Positions 25,901 to 34,300 of a stretch of DNA of 64,000 nucleotides are shown here, one piece after another. Numbering within the stretch: the first letter of the stretch is position 1; each line of letters begins with the position of its first letter. A program made the position numbers and the translations under genes. The notes below the pieces were generated by a model. That model saw only the letters and a list, made by a program, of their open reading frames with translations, ran no database searches and was not told the DNA's origin. The DNA is from Pseudomonas chlororaphis (GTDB lineage Bacteria > Pseudomonadota > Gammaproteobacteria > Pseudomonadales > Pseudomonadaceae), in the NCBI RefSeq assembly GCF_001921865.1, contig NZ_MSCT01000019.1, positions 62,001-126,000 on the forward strand, given 5' to 3'.

Positions 25901-28006
25901 CTGGACATCGACGCCGGCAGCCATCTGGCCAAGGCCGCCAGCAACACCCACAGCAGCAGCGAACAGGCTCTGGATGCCAAGGCTGGCGTGCGGGTCTACA
26001 CCACCACCGGCGAAGACATCAATGTGCGTGGCAGCGGTGCCGGCGGCAGCAGCGACAAACGCAGCGACAGCAGCCAGGCAGTGGTCGGCAGCTATGCCGG
26101 CAGCCAGGGCGTGGACATCACGCTCAAAGGCGACGGCCAGTACGAGGGCAGCCGCTTCGACGGCGGCGCGGCCGGCGTCAAGCTGCACGCGGGCGGCGAA
26201 CTGGCCCTGAACCAGGCCAACGACCGCCAGACCAGCAGCGACTCCAGCCTGCGCGGCGATGCCGCGCTCACCGTCGGCACCAGCCCGGGCGCCAACGGCA
26301 ACAACCTCAACGTCGGCGCCGGGGTGCAACTGGACCACAAGCGCCTGGACCAACAAGACAGCCAGGCCCGGGTCGCGACGATCCAGGGCAAGGGTCCGAT
26401 CGAGCTGTCCAGCGGCGGCGACCTGACCCTGCAGGGCACCACCATCGGCAGCGACACCGCCAAGGTCGGCGATATCAGCCTGAACGCCGGCGGCAAGCTC
26501 GACCTGCAAGCCGCGGTCGACAGCCACAGCAGCCAGGGCAGCAACCTGGGCGGCGGCCTGACCGCCGGGGCCGGCAAAACCAGCAGCGAGCAGAGCAGCG
26601 GCAAGAACGCCAGCCTGAGCGCCAACTTCAACATCGGCCGAGTGGCCGAACAGGACCAGAGCCAGACCGGCGGCCAACTGCACAGCACCGGCAAGGTCGT
26701 GCTCGCCAGCGGCTCCGACAGCGACACCGCGCTCCACCTGCAAGGCACCCAGATCAAGGCCGACAGCGTCGAATTGCGTGCCGACAAGGGCGGGATCTAC
26801 CAGGAGTCGGCGCAATCGAGCCAGGCGCACAATAACTGGGGCCTGACCCTGGGCGCCGGCGGCACCGGCGGCAAGACCACCCGGGCCGACGCCGGCGAGC
26901 ACGATTCGCCGAAAACCGATCGCGGCATCTATGCCCGGGCCAAGATCGACGTCGCACAGGTGCACAGCACCACCCAGCACAACAGCCTGATCAAGGCTAA
27001 CGAGGTCGCCCTCAACAGTGCGCGCGACACCCATCTGGCTGGCGCGCTCATCGAGGCCAATCGGGTCAATGGGCGGATTGGCGGCGAACTGAACGTGGAA
27101 AGCCGCAAGGACCAACTCAGCAGCACCACGGTCAACCTCGACGCGCGCCTGGATGCCGAGAAGAACCAGCCGGGCGTAGTCAACAAGCTGACCAGGCAGA
27201 CCGGCCCGCTCAAGGACAAGCTGCAAGCCAAGGCCGAAGGCGGTTTCGACAAGCATCGCGGGAAGCTGGAGAACGCCGTCGACAAAGGCACCGAGCACTT
27301 GGCCTCGGCCAAGGACAACCTGGTGAACAAGGCCGAGATCGCCAAGGAACGCCTGGGCGAGAAGCTCAGCCGCAGCGGCAGCTATGACGTCAACCCGGAA
27401 CCGCGCGGCGCCTTCGGCCGCGGCGTGGACAAGGCCAAGGGCTACCTCGCCGACAAGACCGAGGCCCTGGGCGACCGCCTCTCCGGGCTGAAGCAGCGGG
27501 TCTGGCCGAAAACCAGCGACAGCTACGCCGTCAGCGAGAAAACCACCCCCGGCGCCAAAGTGGCCAACATCGCCGAAGGCGTGCTGTTCGGCGACAAGAG
27601 CGGCAACACCTCCTACACCCCGACCCTGAACCTGAATGTCAGCCGCCAGAGCAAGGACAGCGTGGCCCAGGCATCGGGCATCAGCGGTACCCAGGGGGTC
27701 AACCTGCAGGTGGCGCGCGACACCCACCTGAGCGGCGCGCGGATCAGCGCCAGCGAAGGCAAGGTCGACCTCGGCGGCTCGCAGGTCAAGCGCACCGACC
27801 TGGCCGGCACGGACTACCGCGCCGACGTCGGGCTCAACCTGTCGAAGTCGCCGCTCAACCTGGCGCTCGGGGCCAAGGATGAGCTGACCCGCAAGCAGGA
27901 CGACGCGACCCGCCAGGATCAGTCGTTCAACGTGGGGCTGCTGCGCGTCGGCGGCCACAGCGACAGCCAGCTGCTGCAAGCCGGCATTGACGAAAAAGCG
28001 CCCTGA
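22961..28006 (+). CDS. TpsA filamentous-haemagglutinin-like exoprotein
   Basis: This 1681-residue protein begins with a signal peptide (LRLAIAGLLLLSQLPQALA) and a TPS secretion domain with NNAL, VNPNGI-like ANPNGISVNGG motifs. Most of the rest is beta-helix repeat sequence of FHA/hemagglutinin type. A tandem 14-residue repeat occurs at 25139-25264, and an amphipathic helical stretch at about 27179-27540. The end has no VENN/PT motif and no CdiA-type toxin domain, and no immunity gene follows. It is exported by TpsB and is likely a surface adhesin. ATG 22961 is chosen; an in-frame GTG at 22865 gives a long non-standard leader. Confidence 0.85.
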   Translation: MPDYIPAFHLSPRGKLRLAIAGLLLLSQLPQALAGDIIVTQGPGGLPQLQNQNGVPIVNIVAPNGNGLSHNQFLDYNVGDKGVVLNNALQSGVSQLAGQLAKNPQFHGQDASVILNEVISRNASTINGAQEIFGRPADYVLANPNGISVNGGSFINAPNASLLVGKPEFQDGKLNELSTRGAEGQLTIQDRGLRNDKGSINLIAPRIDSRGEITAENQLNLTVGRNGVDPASGKVKNVDPAGNTAERRIDASLFGAMQAGRINIVSTAEGAGVRVGAVQVKGRDGVDIRSAGDLHISGQARPDSLEAVRAGVHSSEGDIELRSGKDLTLAATDVSARDIKLDAGRNLTLSAIESRKLQEKREQWSNSTIGITWQTYDRTLTDSDSRQHGNQLTARRDAELKARGNAELQASQVKAGNNLKIDSGADLRLTAATETHAQRDQGNHRKHLWKANWDKSSSEQRSIISQLEAGDQINLASKQQLQLQGAELTSPGNIKLTGSQVDIGTVSRTQSNSDKSYSGDLVGGSFFGKNGDGDKGKTLNKGSKVNAQGDLIVKADEVRISGSQARGGKQASVISNTGSLTIDGVQDRSHDNSYSKDSKFFGITKDENRQNLKGSTTVTSDLRSDSNLELKSAKDIAISGAHVAAKGELKADAKGDIKIDSTQNTAQGESTSHTRGFDAYAKENAPGTRQYRAGVRYEDREQTVKSDDTRQQATTLSGGSLELAAGGDLSVKGANLKATGGDPSVKGADLKATGSDPSVKDSDLKTASGDIKLSGKRVELLADHDTQSSTTDTRTTGGGFYYTGGLDKAGSGAEFSHGTTQDSRDSSTANTTGITATGNLTIKAGNTLVTEGAQVKAGGKLQVNAEQVDNRAAHNTESSSHKENTWSADVGANVEYKGLTRPIEKAIEGVAQRKFHQPGLLDALEQPNVGLDVEVGHQNKQRTEQSSTAVVSQFTGGQVGVEVTGQLQDEGSSYKATNGALDIDAGSHLAKAASNTHSSSEQALDAKAGVRVYTTTGEDINVRGSGAGGSSDKRSDSSQAVVGSYAGSQGVDITLKGDGQYEGSRFDGGAAGVKLHAGGELALNQANDRQTSSDSSLRGDAALTVGTSPGANGNNLNVGAGVQLDHKRLDQQDSQARVATIQGKGPIELSSGGDLTLQGTTIGSDTAKVGDISLNAGGKLDLQAAVDSHSSQGSNLGGGLTAGAGKTSSEQSSGKNASLSANFNIGRVAEQDQSQTGGQLHSTGKVVLASGSDSDTALHLQGTQIKADSVELRADKGGIYQESAQSSQAHNNWGLTLGAGGTGGKTTRADAGEHDSPKTDRGIYARAKIDVAQVHSTTQHNSLIKANEVALNSARDTHLAGALIEANRVNGRIGGELNVESRKDQLSSTTVNLDARLDAEKNQPGVVNKLTRQTGPLKDKLQAKAEGGFDKHRGKLENAVDKGTEHLASAKDNLVNKAEIAKERLGEKLSRSGSYDVNPEPRGAFGRGVDKAKGYLADKTEALGDRLSGLKQRVWPKTSDSYAVSEKTTPGAKVANIAEGVLFGDKSGNTSYTPTLNLNVSRQSKDSVAQASGISGTQGVNLQVARDTHLSGARISASEGKVDLGGSQVKRTDLAGTDYRADVGLNLSKSPLNLALGAKDELTRKQDDATRQDQSFNVGLLRVGGHSDSQLLQAGIDEKAP
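25139..25264 (+). repeat. Three 42-bp tandem repeats in the tpsA gene
   Basis: Units of 14 residues (GDLSVKGANLKATG, GDPSVKGADLKATG, SDPSVKDSDLKTAS) start at 25139, 25181 and 25223. Recent in-frame duplication within the beta-helix region is likely. Confidence 0.9.
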
Positions 28007-28024
28007 GGCAAGCGCTCGCTGATC

Positions 28025-28052
28025 GGCTGCCCCCCTTGACCGGGGGGCAGCC
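28025..28052 (+). terminator. Strong hairpin after tpsA, without T-tract
   Basis: GGCTGCCCCCC pairs with GGGGGGCAGCC around a TTGAC-type loop, 19 bases after the tpsA stop. The lack of a T run makes intrinsic termination weaker; it may also protect the mRNA end. Confidence 0.6.
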
Positions 28053-28308
28053 TGGCCTGGGCAGCGGTCAAGGCTCGCTCAACCTCTCGGATCGTCCGGC
28101 GGAAACAGTACGTTAAACGACCAACATCTCCTTACCTTTTACATAGTCGGACACTCATTCCTACTTCCAGCAGCCAAACAGCTGTAATCCGAACCCGTCT
28201 TTCATGTAAGAACTGCCTTATTGTCCCCAACCCCGCCTTAACCCGCATATATCCACTGCCCTGCCTGCGCTATGGTCCAGCCTTGTATCTACTTGCACGG
28301 GCTTGACC
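28053..28308. other. Intergenic region between tpsA and the BvgA-like gene
   Basis: This ~256-base stretch is A+T-rich and has no gene. It should contain the promoter of the BvgA/BvgS-like pair. Both this gap and the tpsB leader stand out as low in G+C against the coding DNA around them. Confidence 0.5.
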
Positions 28309-28935
28309 ATGAGTTCTGTTTTCATCATCGACGACCACCCTGTTATCCGTCTGGCAATCCGCATGTTGCTGGAACATGAAGGCTATAAGATCGTCGGTGA
28401 AACCGATAACGGCGTCGATGCCCTGCAAATGGTGCGCGACAGCTTGCCGGACCTGATCGTGCTCGATATCAGCATTCCCAAGCTCGACGGCCTGGAGTTG
28501 CTGTTGCGCTTCGCCGCCTTGGACAAATCGCTGCGGGTACTGGTGCTGACGGCGCAATCGCCGGCCCTGTTCGCGGCACGCTGCATGCAGGCCGGGGCCT
28601 GTGGCTACGTGTGCAAGCAGGAAGACCTCAGCGAAGTGCTCAGTGCCATGAAGGCCGTACTCTGCGGTTACAACTATTTTCCAAGCCATGCCTTGCAAAA
28701 CCCGCGTGAGGACGAAACTTCCAACAACGAACTGAACCGCTTGATGTTGCTCAGCGACCGCGAACTCATGGTCTTGCAACTGTTTGCCAAGGGCGGCAGC
28801 AGTACGCAAATAGCCAACAGCATCTTTCTCAGCGGCAAGACCGTCAGTACCTATAAAAAAAGAATCATGCACAAACTTCGCGCGCACTCCATGGCCGAAC
28901 TTATCGAGTTGGCACAACGCCACGAACTGGTATGA
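28309..28935 (+). CDS. BvgA-like LuxR-family response regulator
   Basis: The 208-residue protein has a receiver with IIDDHP, phospho-acceptor Asp53 in VLDISIPKLDGLE, a Lys in GYVCKQ, and a LuxR-type DNA-binding domain (LSDRELMVLQL, SGKTVSTYKKRIM). Much of it reads like Bordetella BvgA and Pseudomonas RocA1 (for example EGYKIVGETDNGVDAL and KLDGLE). It lies right after the FHA-like genes and overlaps the BvgS-like gene by 4 bases, so the regulator is a good candidate for controlling tpsBA. ATG 28309 is used; TTG 28303 is also in frame. Confidence 0.9.
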   Translation: MSSVFIIDDHPVIRLAIRMLLEHEGYKIVGETDNGVDALQMVRDSLPDLIVLDISIPKLDGLELLLRFAALDKSLRVLVLTAQSPALFAARCMQAGACGYVCKQEDLSEVLSAMKAVLCGYNYFPSHALQNPREDETSNNELNRLMLLSDRELMVLQLFAKGGSSTQIANSIFLSGKTVSTYKKRIMHKLRAHSMAELIELAQRHELV

Positions 28936-31139
28936 GCCACAGGATGTTCAAACTCATCCCTTATTATTCGACGGCATTGGCCATGGTCTTTTGGGCCGCT
29001 CTTTTTCCTGCTCCGAGCGAAGCCGGGCAACGGCTACCCGCAACCCCGGAACTCCATGCCTGCGTCGGCACGACGCCCTGTGCCGAACCCGCCGCCACGC
29101 TCCCGGGCAGCGACCGCCAACCCGATCGCGGGCTGCTCCTGCTCGGCGGCCTCGGCATACCATTTCTGGCCTCCCTGGGCTGGAATGCCTGGTTGCACCG
29201 CTGCCGGACCCGCCAGCGCCAGGCCGAACAGGCCCTCAGGCAGCAGTTGGAACTGATGCAGGCCTGGGTCGACGGCCTGCCCCATCCGGCGTATGTCCGC
29301 GACCGCCAGGGCCTGCTGCTCTACTGCAACGCCAGCTACCTGGAACGGCTTGCCGTCCAGCGCGAAGAGATCATCGGCACAAGCGCATTGCAGGGTCTCC
29401 TGGACGATCCCGGGCAGGCTCGCGAACATCATGCCGACTACCAGCAAGCCATGGCGCAGGACCGCCCGCTGTCACTTGAACGGACCTTGCTCCTGAACGG
29501 GCAAATGCTGACCGTGCAGCACTGGGTCCGGCCCTACCGCGACGCCAGCGGCGAGGTCCAGGGCGTTGTCGCCGGCTGGATCGATATCAGCGCGCAACAC
29601 GAGCTCGCCGACGGCCTCGCCGCCGCCACGCAACAGGCCGAAACCGCCAGCCGGAGCAACAGCGCATTCCTGGCCAGCACCCGCCAGCAACTGCGTGCGC
29701 CCCTGAATGCGCTGACCGGCCTGCTCGAACTGCTCCTGCAACGGGCCGACGGCCAGCCTGCGGAGCGCCCGCTCCTCGAGATGGCCCAGCGCTCGGCCCG
29801 GGAAATACAGACCCTGCTGGACGCTGCCCTGGATATCGCCCTCATCGAATCGGGACAGCTGCAGCTACTGCCCGAATGGCTGGACCCGCGCGAGCAGGTC
29901 GACGCCATCGTCGGGGCGTTCGCCAGCCAGGCCCGGCAAAAGCAGCTCAAGCTGCTGCCAACCTTTCGCTCCAGCATCGAACCGGCCGACGTCCTGCTCG
30001 ACCCGCTGCGCTTCAAGCAGGTTCTCGACAACCTGCTGCGCAACGCCCTCAGGTTCACCGAACAAGGCCAGGTCAGGGTCCACCTCGAACTGCAACCGTC
30101 CACGCAGGCGCGGCATCTGCAACTGATATTGCAGGTGACGGACAGCGGCCTCGGCATCGACCCGCAGGATCAACAACGGCTGTTCACTGCCCTGCCCCGG
30201 GCCCGCCCCCTTTCAGGGCATGGCGGCGCGAATCGCCTGAGCATCTGCCGCCATCTCTGCGAGCAGATGCAAGGCACCCTGCAACTGACCAGCCAGCCGG
30301 GCATCGGCACCGAAGTACGGATGGTGCTGCAACTCGCCTGCCGGCCCGCGCAACTGCCCGCGACTCGCGCCGAGCGACTTGTCCCTCAGCCCGGCCAGGC
30401 GCTGAACGTGCTGGTGGTCGAGGATCATTCGGCCAGCCGCATGCTGTTCAGCGAGCAGTTGCGTTTCCTCGGCCACCGCTGCCGCACCGCCAATGACAGC
30501 GTGCAAGGCCTCGAGATCTGGCGCGCTGGGTTCTTCGACCTGCTGATCGTCGACTGCAACGTACCGGGCATGAACGGCTACGACCTGACCCGGGCCATCC
30601 GCGAGCGGGAGCGCCTGGAGTCCCGCGCCCCCTGCCGGGTATTCGGGGTGACCGCCAACGCCGACTCGCAGAGCAGGCAGCAGTGCGCACAGGCCGGCCT
30701 CGATGAATGCCTGTTCAAGCCCGTCGGGCTCGCGTCCCTCGGGCAGAAGCTGGCCGGCCTGCCAGCGCTGCCCTGGCACGGCGTATTCAGCCTGAAGGCG
30801 TTGTACAGCCTGTGCCGCGGCAAACCGCAGTTCATCCTGCGCATCCTCAGCGAGCTGTTGCATTGCAGCTACCGGGACCGCCAGCAACTGATGGACCTGC
30901 GCTGCGACCAGGCGCCACAGGCACTGGCCGAACTCGCCCACAAGATCAAGGGCTCGGCCCTGATGGTGCAGGCCAAGGACCTCGAAACGCAGTGCCAGGC
31001 CCTGGAACAAGCCAGCCTGCAAGGCGCGGACGAACACACCCTGACGCTGTGCCGAAGCACTCTGGAACAGGCCATGCTCACACTCGAACGCGCCTTGCTG
31101 TGGCAACTCGATCAACAGGACAACGCGATGCCGCACTGA
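28932..31139 (+). CDS. BvgS-like hybrid sensor with degenerate kinase core (pseudokinase candidate)
   Basis: The 735-residue protein has an N-terminal signal/TM, a ~35-residue periplasmic stretch, a second TM, a PAS domain (DGLPHPAYVRDRQG like BvgS), then HisKA, HATPase, receiver and Hpt domains. The H-box SHEIRTP reads TRQQLRAP, so the phospho-accepting His is Gln252; the G2 box GGTGLGLSI reads GGANRLSI. The N and G1 boxes are mostly kept. The receiver Asp541 (IVDCNVPGMNG) and Hpt His670 (AHKIKG) are intact. Autokinase activity is therefore unlikely, but a phosphate relay or phosphatase role remains possible. It has no VFT sensor domain. The gene is translationally coupled to the BvgA-like one. 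Confidence 0.85.
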   Translation: MSHRMFKLIPYYSTALAMVFWAALFPAPSEAGQRLPATPELHACVGTTPCAEPAATLPGSDRQPDRGLLLLGGLGIPFLASLGWNAWLHRCRTRQRQAEQALRQQLELMQAWVDGLPHPAYVRDRQGLLLYCNASYLERLAVQREEIIGTSALQGLLDDPGQAREHHADYQQAMAQDRPLSLERTLLLNGQMLTVQHWVRPYRDASGEVQGVVAGWIDISAQHELADGLAAATQQAETASRSNSAFLASTRQQLRAPLNALTGLLELLLQRADGQPAERPLLEMAQRSAREIQTLLDAALDIALIESGQLQLLPEWLDPREQVDAIVGAFASQARQKQLKLLPTFRSSIEPADVLLDPLRFKQVLDNLLRNALRFTEQGQVRVHLELQPSTQARHLQLILQVTDSGLGIDPQDQQRLFTALPRARPLSGHGGANRLSICRHLCEQMQGTLQLTSQPGIGTEVRMVLQLACRPAQLPATRAERLVPQPGQALNVLVVEDHSASRMLFSEQLRFLGHRCRTANDSVQGLEIWRAGFFDLLIVDCNVPGMNGYDLTRAIRERERLESRAPCRVFGVTANADSQSRQQCAQAGLDECLFKPVGLASLGQKLAGLPALPWHGVFSLKALYSLCRGKPQFILRILSELLHCSYRDRQQLMDLRCDQAPQALAELAHKIKGSALMVQAKDLETQCQALEQASLQGADEHTLTLCRSTLEQAMLTLERALLWQLDQQDNAMPH

Positions 31140-31345
31140 TGGCCAGGCACGGCCTTTCACAGGCTACTTGCGAGAAAAATATCAAAAGGCCACTATCCTG
31201 CCAGTCATTCCCACCCCCTTTGGCAAGCCCCTGCCGGGAGGGGTTTGGCGGCGGCCATCGAGCCGCCCCCTTGAGCACGATGCCCCTGCCTTAACTATGC
31301 TGAAAACGTTGAATTGCGCGTGACGCGCCCCTGGAGAGAGCTGCA

Positions 31346-34294
31346 ATGCCGAGCATGCCGCCGTTCGATAAACGCCGATTGCCTCTCCATGTGCACATCA
31401 GTGCGATGTTTACCTGCCTGCTCCTGCTGACCGGCGTCGTACTCGGTGTTTTCAACTATCAGCAGACCACCCGCATCATCCTCTCCAGCAGCGAAAAACT
31501 GTTCCAGCGCATCGAACAAGACGTCCAGCTCGACCTGGAGGCGACCTACGAACCCATCCGCCACCTGCTCAGCCTGCTGGTGGATAACCCAGCCGTTCAG
31601 GCCACCGACCTCGGACAACGCCTGGCGCTGCTCAGGCCTTTCGCCCAATCGCTGAAAGACAACCCCGAACTGGCCTCCCTGTATGTGGGCTATACCGACG
31701 GCGATTTTTTCATGGTCCGCCCCCTGCGCAACCAGGCCTTGAAAGACCTCCGCCAGGCGCCCGCTGCCGCGGCCTATGAAGTCTGGAGCATCGAACGCGA
31801 GCGCAGCAGCGGGCAGTTGCGCTCGCAGTCGCTGTTCTACGATGCCGCCCTGGCCCTCGTCAGCCGTCGCGACAATACCCAGGAGGCCTACGACCCGAGC
31901 GGCCGCAACTGGTTTACCAACGCCAAGGACGACACCGAGCAGATCACCACCGAACCGTACGTCTTTTTCTCGACCCGCAATGTCGGGACTACCCTGGCGC
32001 GCCGCAGCGGCAACAGCGCGGTCATGGGCGCCGACCTGACCCTGGAACAACTGTCGGGCACCCTGGCCAAGCATCGGGTCACGCCCAACACCGAAATCGC
32101 CCTGGTGGACAGCCACGGCAATGCGGTGGCCTACCCGGACAGCCGCCGCCTGATCGTCGAGGCACAGAGCGCTCGGCTGATCCGCGCCAACGACCTGCAC
32201 CCGGCCCTCGACGCCCTGTTGCAAGGCAAGGCCGAGGGCAATCGCCTGCGGCTCAAGGACCGCCAGTGGATAGTCGCCAGCCGCCATCTGCAGGAGGGCG
32301 GGCCACAGGGTTTGCAACTGGCGCTGCTGGTGCCCGAGGACGAACTGCTGGCGGACGCCTATCGCATGCGCTGGCAAGGCGCGCTGATCACCCTGAGCAT
32401 TCTGCTGCTGTGCCTGCCGCTCGGCTGGCTGACGTCCCGCGCGCTGGTCAAGCCGCTGCGCGCCCTGGTGCAGGAGGCCGACGCGATTCGCAGCTTCGAC
32501 TTCAACTACCCGCTGGCGCGCCGCTCGCCCGTGCTGGAGGTCGACCAGTTGAGTGTGTCGATGGCCCGCATGAAGGACACTCTGGCGAGCTTTTTCGAAA
32601 TCACCGCCAGCCTGTCCGCGGAAACCCGCTTCGACCCGCTGCTGCAACGGGTGCTGTTTGAAACCATGAAGATCGGCCAGGCCCAGGCCGGGTTGATCTA
32701 CCTGCGCGAAAACGAAGGCATGAGCCTGGAGCCCCATGGCCTTATCATCGCCGGCGACGTCCAGGACCCGCGGGCGTTCGACATCCAGGGCCAGGACACC
32801 CAGCACGGCACGGGGCCGGTCTGGCTGCAGCAACTGGCGAACGACGAAAACGTGGTCACCACCCTGGGGTTCGAGCACGCAGGCGACCTGCAAAGCGTGT
32901 TGCTGGCCATGCAATGCCCCAGCGTTCACCTGATCGGTATCCGCCTGCACAACCGTCATAACGAAACCGTCGGCGTTCTCGTCCTGCTCTTGGCCGACAG
33001 CGGCCAGGAAGCCGACCTGGACAAGCTGCGCCCGGATCGCATTGCATTCCTGCAGGCGGTTTCCGGCGCCGCGGCGGTGAGCATCGAAAGCCAGCGCCTG
33101 CAAAACCGGCAAAAGCAATTGCTCGATGCATTCATCCAGTTGCTGGCCGGCGCCATCGATGCCAAGAGCCCCTACACCGGTGGGCATTGCCAGCGGGTCC
33201 CGGCGCTGACCCTGATGCTGGCCCAGGCTGCCGCCGCCAGCCAGCAACCGGCGTTCAGCACCTACCAACCCACCGAAGAAGAGTGGGAAGCGCTGCATAT
33301 CGCGGCCTGGCTGCACGATTGCGGCAAGGTCACGACCCCCGAATACGTGGTGGACAAGGCGACCAAGCTGGAAACCCTCAACGACCGCATCCACGAGATC
33401 CGCACCCGCTTCGAGGTGCTCAAGCGCGACGTCTGGATCGACTATTGGCAGGCGCGTGCCGCAGGCGGCGACGAAGCCTCACTGGCAGCGATCCGCGATG
33501 CCGGGCTGGCCGGGCTGGACGACGACTTTGCCTTTATCGCCCGCTGCAACCTGGGCAGCGAGGCCATGGCCGAGGACGATCTGCAGCGCCTGGCCAGGAT
33601 TGCCCGACGCACCTGGAGCCGGACGCTGGACGACCGTCTGGGCGTGTCCTGGGAAGAAAACCGCCGCCAGCAACGCACGCCGACGCCGCCCCTGCCCGTC
33701 ACCGAACACCTCTTGGCCGACAAACCCGAGCACCTGATCGAGCGCAACCCCGCCGAACTGATCCCCCCGGACAACCCCTGGGGCTTCAAGCTCGACGTAC
33801 CGCCCAACAAGTACAACCGCGGCGAGCTGTATAACCTGAGCATCGGCAAGGGCACGCTGACCCGCGAAGAGCGTTATGTGATCAATCACCACATGGTGCA
33901 GACCATCCTGATGCTCAGCCACCTGCCCTTCCCCAGCCATTTGAACAACGTCGCCGAGATCGCCGGCGGCCACCACGAGAAAATGGACGGCACCGGTTAC
34001 CCCCGGCAGTTGAAACGGGAACAGATGAGCCTGCCGGCGCGGATGATGGCGATCGCCGATATCTTCGAAGCCCTGACCGCGGCGGACCGCCCCTACAAGA
34101 AGGGCAAGACCCTGAGCGAAGCGCTGGGGATCATGGCCGCCATGTGCCGCGACGCCCATATCGATCCGGAGTTGTTCGAGCTGTTCATCCAGAACGGGAT
34201 CTACCAGCACTATGCCGACAGTTTCATGGAGCCGCAGCAGATCGATGCGGTAGACCCCGGGGTCGTGCTGAACAAGGCCGGGCTCAGTGCCTGA
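31346..34294 (+). CDS. HD-GYP c-di-GMP phosphodiesterase with dCache, HAMP and GAF domains
   Basis: The 982-residue protein has a TM helix at about 13-37, a large periplasmic dCache-like domain, a second TM near 348-372, HAMP, a GAF domain (about 420-580) and an HD-GYP domain. The HD pair is His657-Asp658 (LHDCGK) and the HHEKMDGTGYP motif spans about 876-886, so the metal site looks complete and the enzyme should hydrolyse c-di-GMP. It may sense a small extracellular ligand with dCache. It is transcribed alone and ends 6 bases from the convergent msrC. Confidence 0.92.
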   Translation: MPSMPPFDKRRLPLHVHISAMFTCLLLLTGVVLGVFNYQQTTRIILSSSEKLFQRIEQDVQLDLEATYEPIRHLLSLLVDNPAVQATDLGQRLALLRPFAQSLKDNPELASLYVGYTDGDFFMVRPLRNQALKDLRQAPAAAAYEVWSIERERSSGQLRSQSLFYDAALALVSRRDNTQEAYDPSGRNWFTNAKDDTEQITTEPYVFFSTRNVGTTLARRSGNSAVMGADLTLEQLSGTLAKHRVTPNTEIALVDSHGNAVAYPDSRRLIVEAQSARLIRANDLHPALDALLQGKAEGNRLRLKDRQWIVASRHLQEGGPQGLQLALLVPEDELLADAYRMRWQGALITLSILLLCLPLGWLTSRALVKPLRALVQEADAIRSFDFNYPLARRSPVLEVDQLSVSMARMKDTLASFFEITASLSAETRFDPLLQRVLFETMKIGQAQAGLIYLRENEGMSLEPHGLIIAGDVQDPRAFDIQGQDTQHGTGPVWLQQLANDENVVTTLGFEHAGDLQSVLLAMQCPSVHLIGIRLHNRHNETVGVLVLLLADSGQEADLDKLRPDRIAFLQAVSGAAAVSIESQRLQNRQKQLLDAFIQLLAGAIDAKSPYTGGHCQRVPALTLMLAQAAAASQQPAFSTYQPTEEEWEALHIAAWLHDCGKVTTPEYVVDKATKLETLNDRIHEIRTRFEVLKRDVWIDYWQARAAGGDEASLAAIRDAGLAGLDDDFAFIARCNLGSEAMAEDDLQRLARIARRTWSRTLDDRLGVSWEENRRQQRTPTPPLPVTEHLLADKPEHLIERNPAELIPPDNPWGFKLDVPPNKYNRGELYNLSIGKGTLTREERYVINHHMVQTILMLSHLPFPSHLNNVAEIAGGHHEKMDGTGYPRQLKREQMSLPARMMAIADIFEALTAADRPYKKGKTLSEALGIMAAMCRDAHIDPELFELFIQNGIYQHYADSFMEPQQIDAVDPGVVLNKAGLSA

Positions 34295-34300
34295 CAGGCT

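Noticed and set aside
22859..27979. 1706-codon open frame antisense to tpsA
   Set aside because: It mirrors the tpsA gene almost exactly, is Ala/Val/Gly-rich with no recognisable domain, and arises because the GC-rich tpsA codons leave few stops on the other strand.
22961..28006. CdiA-type contact-dependent toxin
   Set aside because: The C-terminus has no VENN/PT region or toxin domain, and no small immunity gene follows.
31295..33394. 699-codon minus-strand frame over the HD-GYP gene
   Set aside because: The plus-strand frame has clear catalytic motifs; the opposite frame has none and is a codon-bias shadow.
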